From Arsenicitalea aurantiaca (GTDB lineage: Bacteria; Pseudomonadota; Alphaproteobacteria; Rhizobiales; Devosiaceae): 64,000 nucleotides of DNA. This document shows positions 45,942 through 55,604 of this stretch, piece after piece. The notes beneath the pieces are model-generated. The model was not told where the DNA came from. It was given only the letters and a program-made list of their open reading frames with translations, and did no database searches. Position 1 is the stretch's first letter. Each line of letters begins with the position of its first letter. Location of the stretch: contig NZ_RZNJ01000005.1 in NCBI RefSeq assembly GCF_003994485.1, positions 124,001-188,000 on the forward strand, written 5' to 3'. Both the position numbers and the translations under genes were made by a program.

Positions 45942-45951
45942 GCAGGTGTTG

Positions 45952-47568
45952 ATGCGGGATGTCGGCCTCAGCGAGGTGATGAGCGGACTGGTCGAGCGCG
46001 CGCGCGCCCTCGTCCTTTTGCCGCGCGGGGCGCAGCGGGAGCGGCTCTTGGGCGCGCTCCTCATCAACGCGCCCTGGTTCGGCGCGCTCGTCCTCATGCT
46101 GGTCGTCGTCTCGATCCTCGGCTTCTCGATCTTTTCGGTCGTCTTCCTTCTCATCCTCGCCGCCGCCGGCTTCTTCGGCAGCCAGGCGCTGACGCGCCGG
46201 GCCGAGCGGAGCTTCGAGACCAAGCTTGCTGCGCTTGGGCGCGCGGTCACGACCGAGACGGGTGATGGCGCGCGCAGCGTCGAGGCGATCGTGGGCAATC
46301 TCGTCCAGCGTCTCGAGCGCGCCAGCCAGTTCAAGCTCGCGCTCGGCGCCCTGCGCCATCCTGCCCTCGTTGCCACCCATGACGGAGAGATCCTCGCGGC
46401 GAGCCAGGGGCTCGTCTCGGTCCTGCCCGAGGCCGGCATCGAAGGCGCGACCCTCGACGTGCTCTTTGGCGCAGGCTTTCTCGCCGGCGGCGGCGGCATG
46501 CCCGAGGAGGCCATGGTCGAGCTTGCCGGGCGCCGCTTCATCGCGCGCCGCATGCAGGCGGGCCACCGTTGGGTGATCGAGCTCACCCCCGTGGGCGAGT
46601 TCCTGCCCGAGGACGACATCGAGGCCTTTTCGCGCGCTTTGCTCGCGGGGGAGACGAGCTTCCGCTTCTCGCCCGAAGCCCTCCAGGCGGCGCCGCGGCT
46701 CAGGAGGCTCGAGGACGGACTTGCGAGCCTCGACCGGGCGATGACCGCGATCGACGGGCTGATCTCGGGCGAGGGGCTCGACGAGGGGCTCGCCTTTTCC
46801 GAGCGCGGTGCATTCGGGCTCGCGCGGCTCCTTGCCGAGCGCATGCAGACCCATCAGCGCGCCGTCGAGGATGCGACGATGACCCAGCGCGCGCTCGAGA
46901 GCCGGTTCGACGATGTCGATGCCGGGCTCGAGGGCTATCGCGTCGCCGCGTCCAGCCTTGCTCACCTCGCGGAAGCCTGCAAGACCAGCCTCGACAACGC
47001 CCGGCGCGCCATTGCCCGCGGCGCCGAGCGCGGCACCGCCTCGCTCAACCGCCAGCTTCCCATCGCCACCCTCGCCGAGGATGCGAGCGTTTCGGTGCGG
47101 CGCACGCTGATGGCCGCCGAAGGCGTCGACAAGGCCAATGTGGATATCGACAAGATGGTCTCGGCCATCGAGCAGGTGAGCTACCGGACCAATCTGCTCA
47201 CCCTCAACGCTTCGGTCGAGCAGCGACGCGAGGGCGCGGAGGGCGGTCCCTCCTATGCCGCCATCGCCGAGGAGGCGCGGGCTCTCTCCCAGACCATGAC
47301 GCGCAACGCCACCGACATCCGCGCGCTCATCGTCCACAGCCGCGCGCAGTCGCGCTGCGGGCTCAACGAGGCGGCGAGCCTCAGCCGGCAGATCGGCGCG
47401 CTCGAAATGCAGCTGGGCAATTTCGCGAGCGACACCGAGACCATCGCCGAGGCGCTCGAAGATGCCGGCAAGGCGATCGAGCGGCTTTCCGAGGAAGTCG
47501 AGGCGCTCGGGCGGGAGGCCAATTCGGCGCTCGCACTCACGGCGCGCCGCGCACAGGACGCGGCCTGA
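45952..47568 (+). CDS. Diverged methyl-accepting chemotaxis-like protein
   Basis: 538 residues. A short basic N-terminus, a hydrophobic region at about 40-75 long enough for two membrane helices with almost no external loop, then a PAS-like segment (about 110-220) and a helical connector. The end resembles a chemoreceptor signalling domain: [17 protein letters not shown] followed by [12 protein letters not shown]. Compared with the canonical tip the sequence is altered ([17 protein letters not shown] in place of NAAVEAARAG..G.GF), so coupling to CheA/CheW is uncertain. ATG 45952 follows AGGCAGG. No che gene lies nearby. I call it a chemoreceptor-derived cytoplasm-facing sensor. Confidence 0.75.
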   Translation: MRDVGLSEVMSGLVERARALVLLPRGAQRERLLGALLINAPWFGALVLMLVVVSILGFSIFSVVFLLILAAAGFFGSQALTRRAERSFETKLAALGRAVTTETGDGARSVEAIVGNLVQRLERASQFKLALGALRHPALVATHDGEILAASQGLVSVLPEAGIEGATLDVLFGAGFLAGGGGMPEEAMVELAGRRFIARRMQAGHRWVIELTPVGEFLPEDDIEAFSRALLAGETSFRFSPEALQAAPRLRRLEDGLASLDRAMTAIDGLISGEGLDEGLAFSERGAFGLARLLAERMQTHQRAVEDATMTQRALESRFDDVDAGLEGYRVAASSLAHLAEACKTSLDNARRAIARGAERGTASLNRQLPIATLAEDASVSVRRTLMAAEGVDKANVDIDKMVSAIEQVSYRTNLLTLNASVEQRREGAEGGPSYAAIAEEARALSQTMTRNATDIRALIVHSRAQSRCGLNEAASLSRQIGALEMQLGNFASDTETIAEALEDAGKAIERLSEEVEALGREANSALALTARRAQDAA

Positions 47569-47588
47569 GCCGCTATCGGGGGAAGCAC

Positions 47589-47951
47589 ATGGCCAGCATC
47601 GGGCTCGTCGCCCATGACGACAAGAAGGACGACATGGCCGCCTGGGCGCTCGCCAATGCCGAGCGGCTCTCGCGCCACACCCTCTTTGCCACCGGCACCA
47701 CGGGCGGACGGATCGAGGCGGCGACGGGGCTCAGCCTCACCCGCCTCAAGAGCGGACCCCTGGGCGGGGACGCGCAACTGGGCGCGATGATCGTCGAGGG
47801 CAAGCTCGATGCCATCGTCTTTTTCATCGATCCCCTGACCGCCATGCCCCATGATGTGGATGTCAAGGCGCTGACCCGGCTCGCCACGCTCTACGACATA
47901 TTGTTCGCCTGCAACAAATCCACGGCCGACGCGGTTCTCGCCGCCATTTGA
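47589..47951 (+). CDS. mgsA: Methylglyoxal synthase
   Basis: Converts dihydroxyacetone phosphate to methylglyoxal as a phosphate-releasing bypass. 120 residues. [21 protein letters not shown], the catalytic GPLGGD and FFIDPL...[13 protein letters not shown] are all present. Follows the receptor-like gene by 20 nt, possibly co-transcribed. The family is regulated by phosphate allosterically. Confidence 0.95.
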   Translation: MASIGLVAHDDKKDDMAAWALANAERLSRHTLFATGTTGGRIEAATGLSLTRLKSGPLGGDAQLGAMIVEGKLDAIVFFIDPLTAMPHDVDVKALTRLATLYDILFACNKSTADAVLAAI

Positions 47952-48056
47952 CCAACTGGTCAAGGTTGACCGCCCGGCCCGCTTGTGAACAGATGCCGAA
48001 AAAATAGGCCGGGTCCGCCCCGGCCCCAATCATCATGTTTACAGGAACCGGGCCGG

Positions 48057-48839
48057 GTGTCAGTGGACGCAGTCATCGACGTCAGGGGCGTCAGCAAACG
48101 TTTTGGCGGATTGACCGCCGTCAACAATTGTTCGCTCAGCGTCGAGCGCGGATCCATTACGGGGCTGATCGGCCCCAATGGCGCGGGCAAGTCGACGCTG
48201 TTCAACATGGTTGCGGGCAATATCGTGCCCGACAGCGGCACCATCATGTTCGACGGGGCGGACGTCACCGGCCTCAAGCCGCACGAACTCTTCCGGCGCG
48301 GCATGCTGCGCACCTTCCAGATCGCCCATGAATTCTCCAACATGACGGCGCTCGAGAACCTGATGATGGTGCCGGGCGACCAGCCGGGGGAGAGCCTGCT
48401 CAACACCTGGTTCCGGCCCGGCCGCGTCGCTGCAAACGATGCGGCGGTGCGCCAGAAGGCGCTCGACGTCATCGATTTCCTGAAGCTCGCGCATGTGAAG
48501 AACGAGCTCGCGGGCAATCTCTCGGGTGGGCAGAAGAAGCTTCTCGAGCTCGGGCGGACGATGATGGTGGATGCCCATGTGGTGCTGCTCGACGAGGTCG
48601 CGGCGGGCGTCAACAAGACGCTGCTGCAGGACCTCGCGGCCAATATCGAGCGCATGAACACCGAGCTCGGCTACACCTTCTTCGTCATCGAGCATGACAT
48701 GGACCTGATCGGACGGCTCTGCGACCCGGTGATCGTGATGGCGCAGGGCGAGAAGATCGCCGAGGGCCCGATGGAGGAGATCCGCGCCAATCCCGAAATC
48801 GTCGAGGCCTATTTCGGCAGCCCGGTGGAGGCTGCGTGA
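48057..48839 (+). CDS. livG: Branched-chain amino acid-type ABC transporter ATPase LivG
   Basis: 260 residues. Walker A GPNGAGKS, signature LSGGQKK, H-loop IEHDM. The Walker B/D-loop region reads LLDEVAAGVN, with Val where most members have Pro. GTG start at 48057 (another at 48063) with AGGAA upstream. Order livG-livF-livH-livM, all coupled. TGATG overlap with livF. Confidence 0.94.
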   Translation: MSVDAVIDVRGVSKRFGGLTAVNNCSLSVERGSITGLIGPNGAGKSTLFNMVAGNIVPDSGTIMFDGADVTGLKPHELFRRGMLRTFQIAHEFSNMTALENLMMVPGDQPGESLLNTWFRPGRVAANDAAVRQKALDVIDFLKLAHVKNELAGNLSGGQKKLLELGRTMMVDAHVVLLDEVAAGVNKTLLQDLAANIERMNTELGYTFFVIEHDMDLIGRLCDPVIVMAQGEKIAEGPMEEIRANPEIVEAYFGSPVEAA

Positions 48840-49543
48840 TGGCTCTGCTTTCGCTGGAAAAAGTGGTGGGCGGCTATGGCGGCGCACCGATCCTCAACGG
48901 CGTCGACATCGCCATCGAGCGTTCCGACATCGGGGTGATCGTCGGGCCCAACGGGGCCGGCAAGTCGACGACGCTGAAGGCGATCTTCGGGCTCCTCAAG
49001 GTCACGGGCGGCGCGATCCTCTTTGAAGGCGAGGAGATCGCCAATTCCCTGCCCGACAAGCTGGTGCCCCGGGGCTTGAGTTTCGTGCCGCAGGAAAAGA
49101 ACGTCTTCACCTCGCTCAGCGTCGAGGAGAACCTCGAAATGGGCGCCTTCACCCGGCGCGACGATTTCCGTCCGACGCGGGACTGGGTCTATTCGATGTT
49201 CCCCGTGCTCGCCGAAAAGCGCCGCCAGGCGGCAGGCGAGCTTTCGGGCGGGCAGCGCCAGATGGTGGCGATGGGCCGGGCGCTGATGAGCCAGCCCAAG
49301 CTCCTCATGCTCGACGAGCCCTCGGCGGGCCTCAGCCCGCGCTATGTGATCGAAATCTTCGAGCAGATCGTCAAGGTCAATGCCGAGGGCGTTGGCATCC
49401 TGATGGTCGAGCAGAATGCGCGGCAGGCCCTCGCCTTCGCCACGCGCGGCTTCGTTCTGGCGGGGGGGCAGAACCGGTTCACCGGCACCGGCCCCGAACT
49501 CATCGCCGATCCCGAAGTCGCCAAGAGCTTCCTGGGGGGCTAG
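48839..49543 (+). CDS. livF: Branched-chain amino acid-type ABC transporter ATPase LivF
   Basis: 234 residues. Walker A GPNGAGKS, signature LSGGQRQ, Walker B LLMLDEPSAG, VEQNARQAL H-loop neighbourhood. ATG 48839 overlaps the livG stop. Pairs with LivG to power LivH/LivM. Confidence 0.96.
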   Translation: MALLSLEKVVGGYGGAPILNGVDIAIERSDIGVIVGPNGAGKSTTLKAIFGLLKVTGGAILFEGEEIANSLPDKLVPRGLSFVPQEKNVFTSLSVEENLEMGAFTRRDDFRPTRDWVYSMFPVLAEKRRQAAGELSGGQRQMVAMGRALMSQPKLLMLDEPSAGLSPRYVIEIFEQIVKVNAEGVGILMVEQNARQALAFATRGFVLAGGQNRFTGTGPELIADPEVAKSFLGG

Positions 49544-49547
49544 GTCG

Positions 49548-50552
49548 TTGAACGAACTCATTTTCTTTTTCAACAACGTGATCGTGTCGGGCGCCGTGCT
49601 CGGCTGCGTCTACGCGCTAGGGGCCGTCGGCATCACGCTGATCTTCGGGATCCTGCGCTTTGCGCACTTCGCCCATGGCGACATGATGACGATGGGCGGG
49701 TTCATAACCTTCGTGCTTGCAGGGCTCGTGACGGCCGCGGGCATCGCCTTTCCGCTGCCCACCGGCTTCGTCGTCCTGCCCGTCGCCATGGTCCTCGCAG
49801 CCCTGATCGCGCTCGGGCTCGACAAGGCCTTCTATGCGCCGCTCCGGCTGCGCGGGGCCAAGCCCGTGACGCTCCTCATCGCCTCGATCGGCGTCACGCT
49901 GATGATCCAGGGCCTCATCCGGCTGATCTTCGGCACGGGCACCTACACCTTCTTTGCCGAAGAGCCCAAGCGCCTGATCCGCATCGATACCGAATGGCTC
50001 GGGGCCACCCGTCCCATCGCGATGACCGAGCCGCATGTGCTGCTCTTCATCGTCACCCTCGTCAGCGTCGTTGCGCTCCACTATTTCCTCACCCGCTCCC
50101 GGCTCGGCAAGGCCATGCGCGCCATGGCCGACAATCCCGATCTCGCGCAGGTCTCGGGCATCAACACCCAGCTGGTCGTGCGCGTCACCTGGCTTATTGC
50201 CGGCAGTCTCGCCTGCGCGGCCGGCACCATGCTCGCGCTCGACGTGACGCTGAAGCCCGATCTCGCCTTCAACATCGTGCTGCCGATCTTCGCGGCCGCG
50301 ATCGTGGGCGGGCTCGGCCATGCCTATGGCGCGATCGCGGGCGGGTTCCTGCTCGGCTTTGCCGAAACGCTCTCGGTCTTCAACTGGACGGTGCTGCTGC
50401 GCCCGATCTCGGGGATCTTCCCCGAATGGGTGAGCCTGCCGGGCAATCTCTCGATCGTGCCCACCGAATACAAGCTCTCGGTCGCGTTCGTCATTCTCGT
50501 CATCACGCTGCTGGTCCGGCCGACGGGTATCTTCAAGGGGGCCTCGTCATGA
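49548..50552 (+). CDS. livH: Branched-chain amino acid-type ABC permease LivH
   Basis: 334 residues, about eight membrane helices. LivH features include LGAVGITLIFGILRFAHFAHGD near the N-terminus and RAMADNPDLAQVSGI, the ATPase-coupling loop. The start is TTG 49548, 4 nt after livF; no ATG preserves the first helix. Ends in an ATGA overlap with livM. Confidence 0.94.
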   Translation: MNELIFFFNNVIVSGAVLGCVYALGAVGITLIFGILRFAHFAHGDMMTMGGFITFVLAGLVTAAGIAFPLPTGFVVLPVAMVLAALIALGLDKAFYAPLRLRGAKPVTLLIASIGVTLMIQGLIRLIFGTGTYTFFAEEPKRLIRIDTEWLGATRPIAMTEPHVLLFIVTLVSVVALHYFLTRSRLGKAMRAMADNPDLAQVSGINTQLVVRVTWLIAGSLACAAGTMLALDVTLKPDLAFNIVLPIFAAAIVGGLGHAYGAIAGGFLLGFAETLSVFNWTVLLRPISGIFPEWVSLPGNLSIVPTEYKLSVAFVILVITLLVRPTGIFKGASS

Positions 50553-51829
50553 AGCGGTCCCTTCTCCTTTTTGCCGGGCTCTTCGTCCTCGTCATCCTCG
50601 TGGGGCTCGCCACCGGCGCGCCCTTCACCTCGCGGCTGCTGGTGGAAGCGGCGGCCTATGCGCTGATCGCGCTCGGGCTCAACATCCAGTGGGGCTATGG
50701 GGGCCTCTTCAATTTCGGCATATTGGGCTTCATCATGGTGGGCGGGTTCGCCACCATGTTCGTCTCCTATCCGGTCAATGCCGCCTTCTGGGGCTCGGAT
50801 GGCCCGATGATGCTGGGGCGGGCGCTGCTCGCCTTCGGCGCAGGCGCGCTGCTCGTCATCGGCGCGCGCCGGCTCGACCGGTTCGGCATCACCGGCAAGC
50901 TCCGGACCACCGCCATCGTCCTCGCCTGGATCTTCGCCTACATCCTCTATCGCAGCCAGATCGATCCGGCGGCCGCCTATATCGAATCGACCGCCGGGTT
51001 CGTCGGCGGGCTCGGGCTCCATCCGGTGCTGGGCTGGGCGTTCGGCGGCGTGCTCGCGGCGGGCGTCGCCTACATCATCGGCAAGATCTGCCTTGGGCTG
51101 CGCACCGATTATCTCGCCATCGCCACCATCGGCATCGCCGAGATCATCCGGGCGCTCATCAAGAACATGGAATGGCTGACCCGCGGCACGCTCACGGTCA
51201 CGCCCATTCCCTGGCCCACCCCGCTGCCCCAGCAATTGCAAACCATGGGCTTTGATCCCTCGAGCTCGTTCGTCTGGGCGCGGCTCGGCTTCTTTGCGCT
51301 CGTGCTCATCGTGCTCGTTCTCGTGCTCGTCCTCCTGCACCGCGCCTATGGCGGGCCATGGGGGCGGATGATGCGTGCGATCCGCGACAATCACATCGCC
51401 GCCGGCTCCATGGGCAAGGACGTCACCGGCCGGCAGCTCGAGATCTTCGTTCTGGGTTCTGTGCTGATGGGGATCGGCGGGGCGATGCTCGTCTCGTTCA
51501 CCCAGATCCTCGACCCCAATTCCTACCAGCCCATCAACCACACCTTCCTCGTCTGGGTGATGCTGATCGTGGGTGGCGCGGGCAACAATCTGGGCGCGGT
51601 GTTCGGCGCGGTGCTGATCTGGATCGTCTGGGTCATGTCGGATTCGGTCAGCCAGGGGCTCTTCACAATCGTCTCGAACTGGACCGAGGCGATCGGCTGG
51701 GGCGCCATTCCCGACATCACCACGCGCTCGGTGCAGATGCGCGTGTTCGTCCTCGGGCTCGTCATCACCATTGCGCTGCGCTACGCCCCGCGCGGGCTGC
51801 TGCCCGAGGTGATCCGGCGCGAGCGCTGA
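50549..51829 (+). CDS. livM: Branched-chain amino acid-type ABC permease LivM
   Basis: 426 residues, about ten membrane helices. LNIQWGYGGLFNFGILGF near the N-terminus and RAIRDNHIAAGSMGKDV, the coupling loop. Larger than typical LivM (about 300-350) because of an extra segment around residues 95-140. ATG 50549 overlaps the livH stop. Confidence 0.94.
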   Translation: MKRSLLLFAGLFVLVILVGLATGAPFTSRLLVEAAAYALIALGLNIQWGYGGLFNFGILGFIMVGGFATMFVSYPVNAAFWGSDGPMMLGRALLAFGAGALLVIGARRLDRFGITGKLRTTAIVLAWIFAYILYRSQIDPAAAYIESTAGFVGGLGLHPVLGWAFGGVLAAGVAYIIGKICLGLRTDYLAIATIGIAEIIRALIKNMEWLTRGTLTVTPIPWPTPLPQQLQTMGFDPSSSFVWARLGFFALVLIVLVLVLVLLHRAYGGPWGRMMRAIRDNHIAAGSMGKDVTGRQLEIFVLGSVLMGIGGAMLVSFTQILDPNSYQPINHTFLVWVMLIVGGAGNNLGAVFGAVLIWIVWVMSDSVSQGLFTIVSNWTEAIGWGAIPDITTRSVQMRVFVLGLVITIALRYAPRGLLPEVIRRER

Positions 51830-51851
51830 GCGCGAAGAGGCGCCTTCAATG

Positions 51852-51882
51852 AAAAAGGCCCGGGGTCGCCCCCGGGCCTTTC
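51852..51882. terminator. Bidirectional Rho-independent terminator
   Basis: AAAAA then GGCCCGGGG (51857-51865), loop TCGC, CCCCGGGCC (51870-51878), TTT and a GCATTT tail. Lies between the convergent livM and livK. Confidence 0.87.
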
Positions 51883-51907
51883 GCATTTCTGGGCAAGAGG
51901 CGATCGA

Positions 51908-53116
51908 TTACTCGATCACGCCCTTCTCCACGAAGCTGCCGCCCTCGATGTTGAGGTAGACGATGACGCCCGGCACGTCGCCGTTCTCGTCGAAGTCGAG
52001 CGGCCCGCCGGCGCCCTCATAGTTGATGTCGGTGCCGGCCGCGATCAGCGCCTTGGCCTTCTCCCACTCGCCGGGCAGAACCGTCTCGCCCGGGGGCGAG
52101 GAGATTTCACGCAGCGCGGCCGAAAGGCCCTCGCGGTCGCCCGAACCGTTCTTCTCGATCGCAAGCGCGAGGAGGAACGCCGCGTCATAGGCCTGCGGGG
52201 CGTAGGTGGCGTTGGGGTCGTTGCCGGCCTCGGTCGCGAGATTGGCGTAGATCGTCGCCGACTCGCCCTCGAAGGCGCCGGCGCGGGTCGCGATCATGCC
52301 TTCAACGGCACTGGCATCGACGCCGGTCAGCAATTCATCGCCCACCATGCCGTCGCCACCGACGAAGACGGTGAACGACCCGTCCTCGACGGCCTGGCGA
52401 AGCACGGTCTGGCCCGAGCCCGAGGCATAGGCGAGGATGACGAGGTTCTGGCTGCCCGAGCTCGCGAGCTGGCCGATTTCGGCGCGATAGTCGGCGCGGC
52501 CGTCTTCATGGGCCAAATTGGCCGAGATCGTGCCGCCCAGCGATGCGAAATGCTCGGCAAAGACGTTGGCGAGGCCCGCACCATAGTCGTTGTTGACATA
52601 GGTCAGCGCGACGTCGGTGATACCCTCTGCATAAAGATGATCGGCAAGCTTCACGCCCTGGAAGGCGTCCGACGGGGTGGTGCGGAAGACGAGGTCGTTG
52701 TCGTCGAGATCGGTGACGACCGGTGCGGTGGCCGAAGGCGAGATCATCACGACATTGCCCGGAATGCCTGCAGCGTTCGCGCCACCGACGAGCGCGCCGG
52801 TGCAGAAGCCGCCGACGATCGCAGTCACCTGGTCGGTGTTGACCAGACGGTCGGCGCCGGCGCCACCCATGGTGGTGTCGCAACCCGAATCCGCGACGCT
52901 GCTGGCGAGCGTGCCGCCATCGAGAATGCCGCCCTGCGCGTTGACATGGGCGATCGCCAGCTCGGCACCGGCGACGATCGCGGGCGCAAGGCTTTCGATG
53001 GGGCCGGTGAGGTCGGCCAGAATGCCGATCGTCACGTCCTGGGCGAGGGCCGGGGTGGCAGCGCTGAGCGCCGAGGCGGCGACGGCGAGACCGAGAAGCT
53101 TCCTGTATTTCTGCAT
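51908..53116 (-). CDS. livK: Branched-chain amino acid-type ABC substrate-binding protein (LivK-like)
   Basis: 402 residues from ATG 53116, which has GAGAGG 6 nt upstream. Signal peptide with cleavage after TPALA (about residue 25). Type I periplasmic-binding fold: VTIGILADLTGPI, GAELAIAHVNAQGG, then DSGCDTTMGG with two cysteines (with FCTG) likely disulphide-bonded as in this family. It is convergent with livGFHM rather than in the same transcript, but is the natural receptor for it. Substrate may be amino acids or related compounds. Confidence 0.92.
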   Translation of the reverse strand: MQKYRKLLGLAVAASALSAATPALAQDVTIGILADLTGPIESLAPAIVAGAELAIAHVNAQGGILDGGTLASSVADSGCDTTMGGAGADRLVNTDQVTAIVGGFCTGALVGGANAAGIPGNVVMISPSATAPVVTDLDDNDLVFRTTPSDAFQGVKLADHLYAEGITDVALTYVNNDYGAGLANVFAEHFASLGGTISANLAHEDGRADYRAEIGQLASSGSQNLVILAYASGSGQTVLRQAVEDGSFTVFVGGDGMVGDELLTGVDASAVEGMIATRAGAFEGESATIYANLATEAGNDPNATYAPQAYDAAFLLALAIEKNGSGDREGLSAALREISSPPGETVLPGEWEKAKALIAAGTDINYEGAGGPLDFDENGDVPGVIVYLNIEGGSFVEKGVIE

Positions 53117-53392
53117 AATCATCCTCTCACTGGAGTTGCATCGGGCCGGCGTGGCTCGTCCACGTTCTTCGGCCGGCGCGCAACGTCTTGCCGGGGCACA
53201 AGGATTGGCCCCGTTGGTGCGAACATTGCACATTTCGTTTCCCCGAGTCACCCGCAATTGCGGGGTTGTCCGGGCGCCCGCGCCCAGCTGGGCTAAGCGC
53301 GGCGCCGATACGCCAGAGGAGGGGCCGACGCCCTTTTCAGGTGCGCAAAATGCTCTAGTGTCGCGCCATTCCCCGCGCGGAGACGACAGAGC

Positions 53393-54520
53393 ATGCCCAT
53401 CCCCTTCCCGACCCGTGTCCTTGCCGGCCTTGCGCTCGCCTCGACCCTCCTTGCTGGCATGGCCATGGGGCAGGAGGGGTCGGTCACGACCCTCGAGACG
53501 GCCCCGGGTGCCGCCGCGCCGCGCCCCTGCGGCACCCAGCCGATCACCATTGCGCGCATGCCCTGGCCCTCGGCGGCGATCCTGGCGGAAGTCCATGCGC
53601 TGCTGCTCGCCCAACATTATGATTGCGTCGTGCGCATCCAACAGGGCGATCTGGCGCCCATCGGTTCGTCCATGGCGACTTCGGGCCAGCCTGCCGTCGC
53701 GCCCGAACTCTGGATCTCGCGCATCGCCGAGGTGTGGAACCCGGCGCTCCGCGCCCAGAGCGTCCGCCAGGCCGGGCCTGCCTATGAAGAGAGCCGCTTC
53801 GAGGGCTGGTTCGTGCCCGATTACGTGCTGGCGCGCTTCCCCGAGCTTTCGAACATTGCCGGGATCAGGGAAGGCGCCGCAATCTTTGCGCGCGACAGCA
53901 TGAACACGCCCGAGCCGGCAGCGCCTGCCGTCGATCCCGCTGCCGATGCCGCCCCGACGGCGGGGGAGGGCGCCGCGCCCGCAACGCCCCCCGCCCCGGC
54001 AGGGCGGGGGCGCTTCATTTCCTGTCCCATCGACTGGGCCTGTTCGGTCGTCAATCGCAATTTGCTCGCCGCGCATGGGCTTGCGGCAAGCTTCGATATC
54101 GTCGAGCCGGCCAACCGCTTCGAGCTCGATACCCTGCTCGCCGAAGCCTTCAGCCGGCAGGAGCCGATCCTCTTTTACTACTGGCAGCCCAATGCGGTGC
54201 TGGCGCAGTTCGATTTCACCGCCGTCGAGCTCGGCGATTACGACCCGGAGGCCTATCTCTGTCTCGGGCGCACCGCCTGCGTTGCGCCTGAGCCCACGGC
54301 CTTTCCGCCCGAGCCGGTGGTGATCGCGCTGGCCGAATGGGTCTTTGCCGAAGCCCCGCAGGTCGCCTCCTATTTCCAGCGCGCGCAGATGCCGATGGGC
54401 GAGATGAACGCGCTGCTGCTTTCGCTCAGCGAAGGCGGGGCGACGGTCGAAACGGCGGCCGAAACCTTCGTCGCCGAGCGCGAGGAAATCTGGTCCGCCT
54501 GGGTCGGCGCGCCGCAATAG
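53393..54520 (+). CDS. Orphan OpuAC-type (glycine betaine/choline) ABC substrate-binding protein
   Basis: 375 residues. Signal peptide (cleavage near GMAMG, about 26) followed by an OpuAC-family type II binding fold. PITIARMPWPSAAILAEVHA, PELWISRIAEVW, EGWFVPDYVLARFP and FISCPIDWACSVVNRNLL carry the aromatic/cysteine pattern of the family, and ILFYYWQPNAVLAQFD supplies box aromatic residues. A 35-residue Ala/Pro-rich insertion (about 168-205) separates the lobes. No permease or ATPase of this family is in the window, so the partner is elsewhere or the protein works alone. Confidence 0.85.
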   Translation: MPIPFPTRVLAGLALASTLLAGMAMGQEGSVTTLETAPGAAAPRPCGTQPITIARMPWPSAAILAEVHALLLAQHYDCVVRIQQGDLAPIGSSMATSGQPAVAPELWISRIAEVWNPALRAQSVRQAGPAYEESRFEGWFVPDYVLARFPELSNIAGIREGAAIFARDSMNTPEPAAPAVDPAADAAPTAGEGAAPATPPAPAGRGRFISCPIDWACSVVNRNLLAAHGLAASFDIVEPANRFELDTLLAEAFSRQEPILFYYWQPNAVLAQFDFTAVELGDYDPEAYLCLGRTACVAPEPTAFPPEPVVIALAEWVFAEAPQVASYFQRAQMPMGEMNALLLSLSEGGATVETAAETFVAEREEIWSAWVGAPQ

Positions 54521-54542
54521 CGTCGCCAGCGGGCCGGACGGT

Positions 54543-55604
54543 TCAGCCCACCGCCCGGTTGTGCCGCATGAGGATGATGAAGAACGCCCCGCCGATGAGC
54601 CCGGTCAGAATGCCGATCGGCATGTCCTGGGGCGCCATCACGGTGCGCGCCAGCATGTCGGTGACAACGAGAAAGAGCGCGCCCAAGAGGGCCGAGAGCG
54701 GCAGCACGCGCCGGTAGTCGCCGCCCACGATCATCCGCACGATATGGGGGATCATCAGCCCCACAAACGCGATCACCCCCGAAAACGCCACCGCCGATCC
54801 CGTCAGCAGCGCGCAGACGATGAAGGTGACGAGCCGGAAGCGGCGCGCGGGGATGCCGAGCGTCGTCGCGCTCTCGTCGCCCAGCGTCATGGCGTTGTAG
54901 CTGCGGGCATTGGCGATGATGTAGCTGCCGCAGACAACAAGTGCGGCGAGCGGAAAGACCAGCTGGTTCCACTGGGCGAGCCCGAGCCCCCCCAGCATCC
55001 AGAACACCACCGTGTGCGCGGCGCGCGGATCGCCCATGAAGATGAAGAGATTGCCGCCTGCGGTAATGATGAAGGAGACCGCGACCCCTGCGAGGATCAG
55101 CCGGCTCGCGCTCGTTGCGGCGGTGAGGTTGGCGATGAGCACGACGAGCGCCGTCGCGCCGAGCGCACCTGCAAAGGCAAAGAGCGGCACCGTCACCACG
55201 CCCAGAAAGAGCCCGGTATGCAGCAGCACGAAAATCGCCCCGAAGGCCGCGCCCGAGGACACGCCCAGAAGGTGCGGGTCCGCGAGCGGGTTGCGCGTCA
55301 CCGATTGCAGTGCCGCCCCGACGAGCGCCAGGCTCGCCCCGACCATGGCGCCGAGCGCGATGCGCGGCGCGCGCACTTCCCAGACGATGCTTTCGCGCCC
55401 CGCCGACCAGTCCGCGGCCACGCTGCCCGGAACGATCCGGTTGGCGATCACGCCCCAGACGGTCTCGAGCGGTATGGCGACCGCGCCGACCCCGATCGAG
55501 ACCAGCATGACGAGGACGAGTACCACTCCGAGCAGGAGCGTGATCGCCGGGGTCAGGTGGATGAGGGTGTGGCGCGGGCCGGTGACGAGGTGGCGATGGC
55601 TCAT
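54543..55604 (-). CDS. btuC: Corrinoid ABC transporter permease (BtuC/FecCD family)
   Basis: 353 residues, about ten membrane helices. FecCD signatures ALQSVTRNPLADPHLLGVSS and VAFSGVIAFVGLMIPHIVR are present. By itself the family covers siderophores, heme and cobalamin. The cobalamin riboswitch upstream of the operon makes corrinoids the likely cargo. ATGA overlap with btuF. Confidence 0.88.
   Translation of the reverse strand: MSHRHLVTGPRHTLIHLTPAITLLLGVVLVLVMLVSIGVGAVAIPLETVWGVIANRIVPGSVAADWSAGRESIVWEVRAPRIALGAMVGASLALVGAALQSVTRNPLADPHLLGVSSGAAFGAIFVLLHTGLFLGVVTVPLFAFAGALGATALVVLIANLTAATSASRLILAGVAVSFIITAGGNLFIFMGDPRAAHTVVFWMLGGLGLAQWNQLVFPLAALVVCGSYIIANARSYNAMTLGDESATTLGIPARRFRLVTFIVCALLTGSAVAFSGVIAFVGLMIPHIVRMIVGGDYRRVLPLSALLGALFLVVTDMLARTVMAPQDMPIGILTGLIGGAFFIILMRHNRAVG

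Noticed and set aside
48008-48025. Hairpin GGCCGGG...CCCCGGCC between mgsA and livG as a terminator
   Set aside because: There is no T-run on the plus strand; the A-tract lies on the wrong side for a transcript from mgsA.
53117-54517. Long in-frame upstream extension of livK
   Set aside because: It runs antisense through the OpuAC-type gene; the signal peptide and ribosome site at 53116 define the true livK start.
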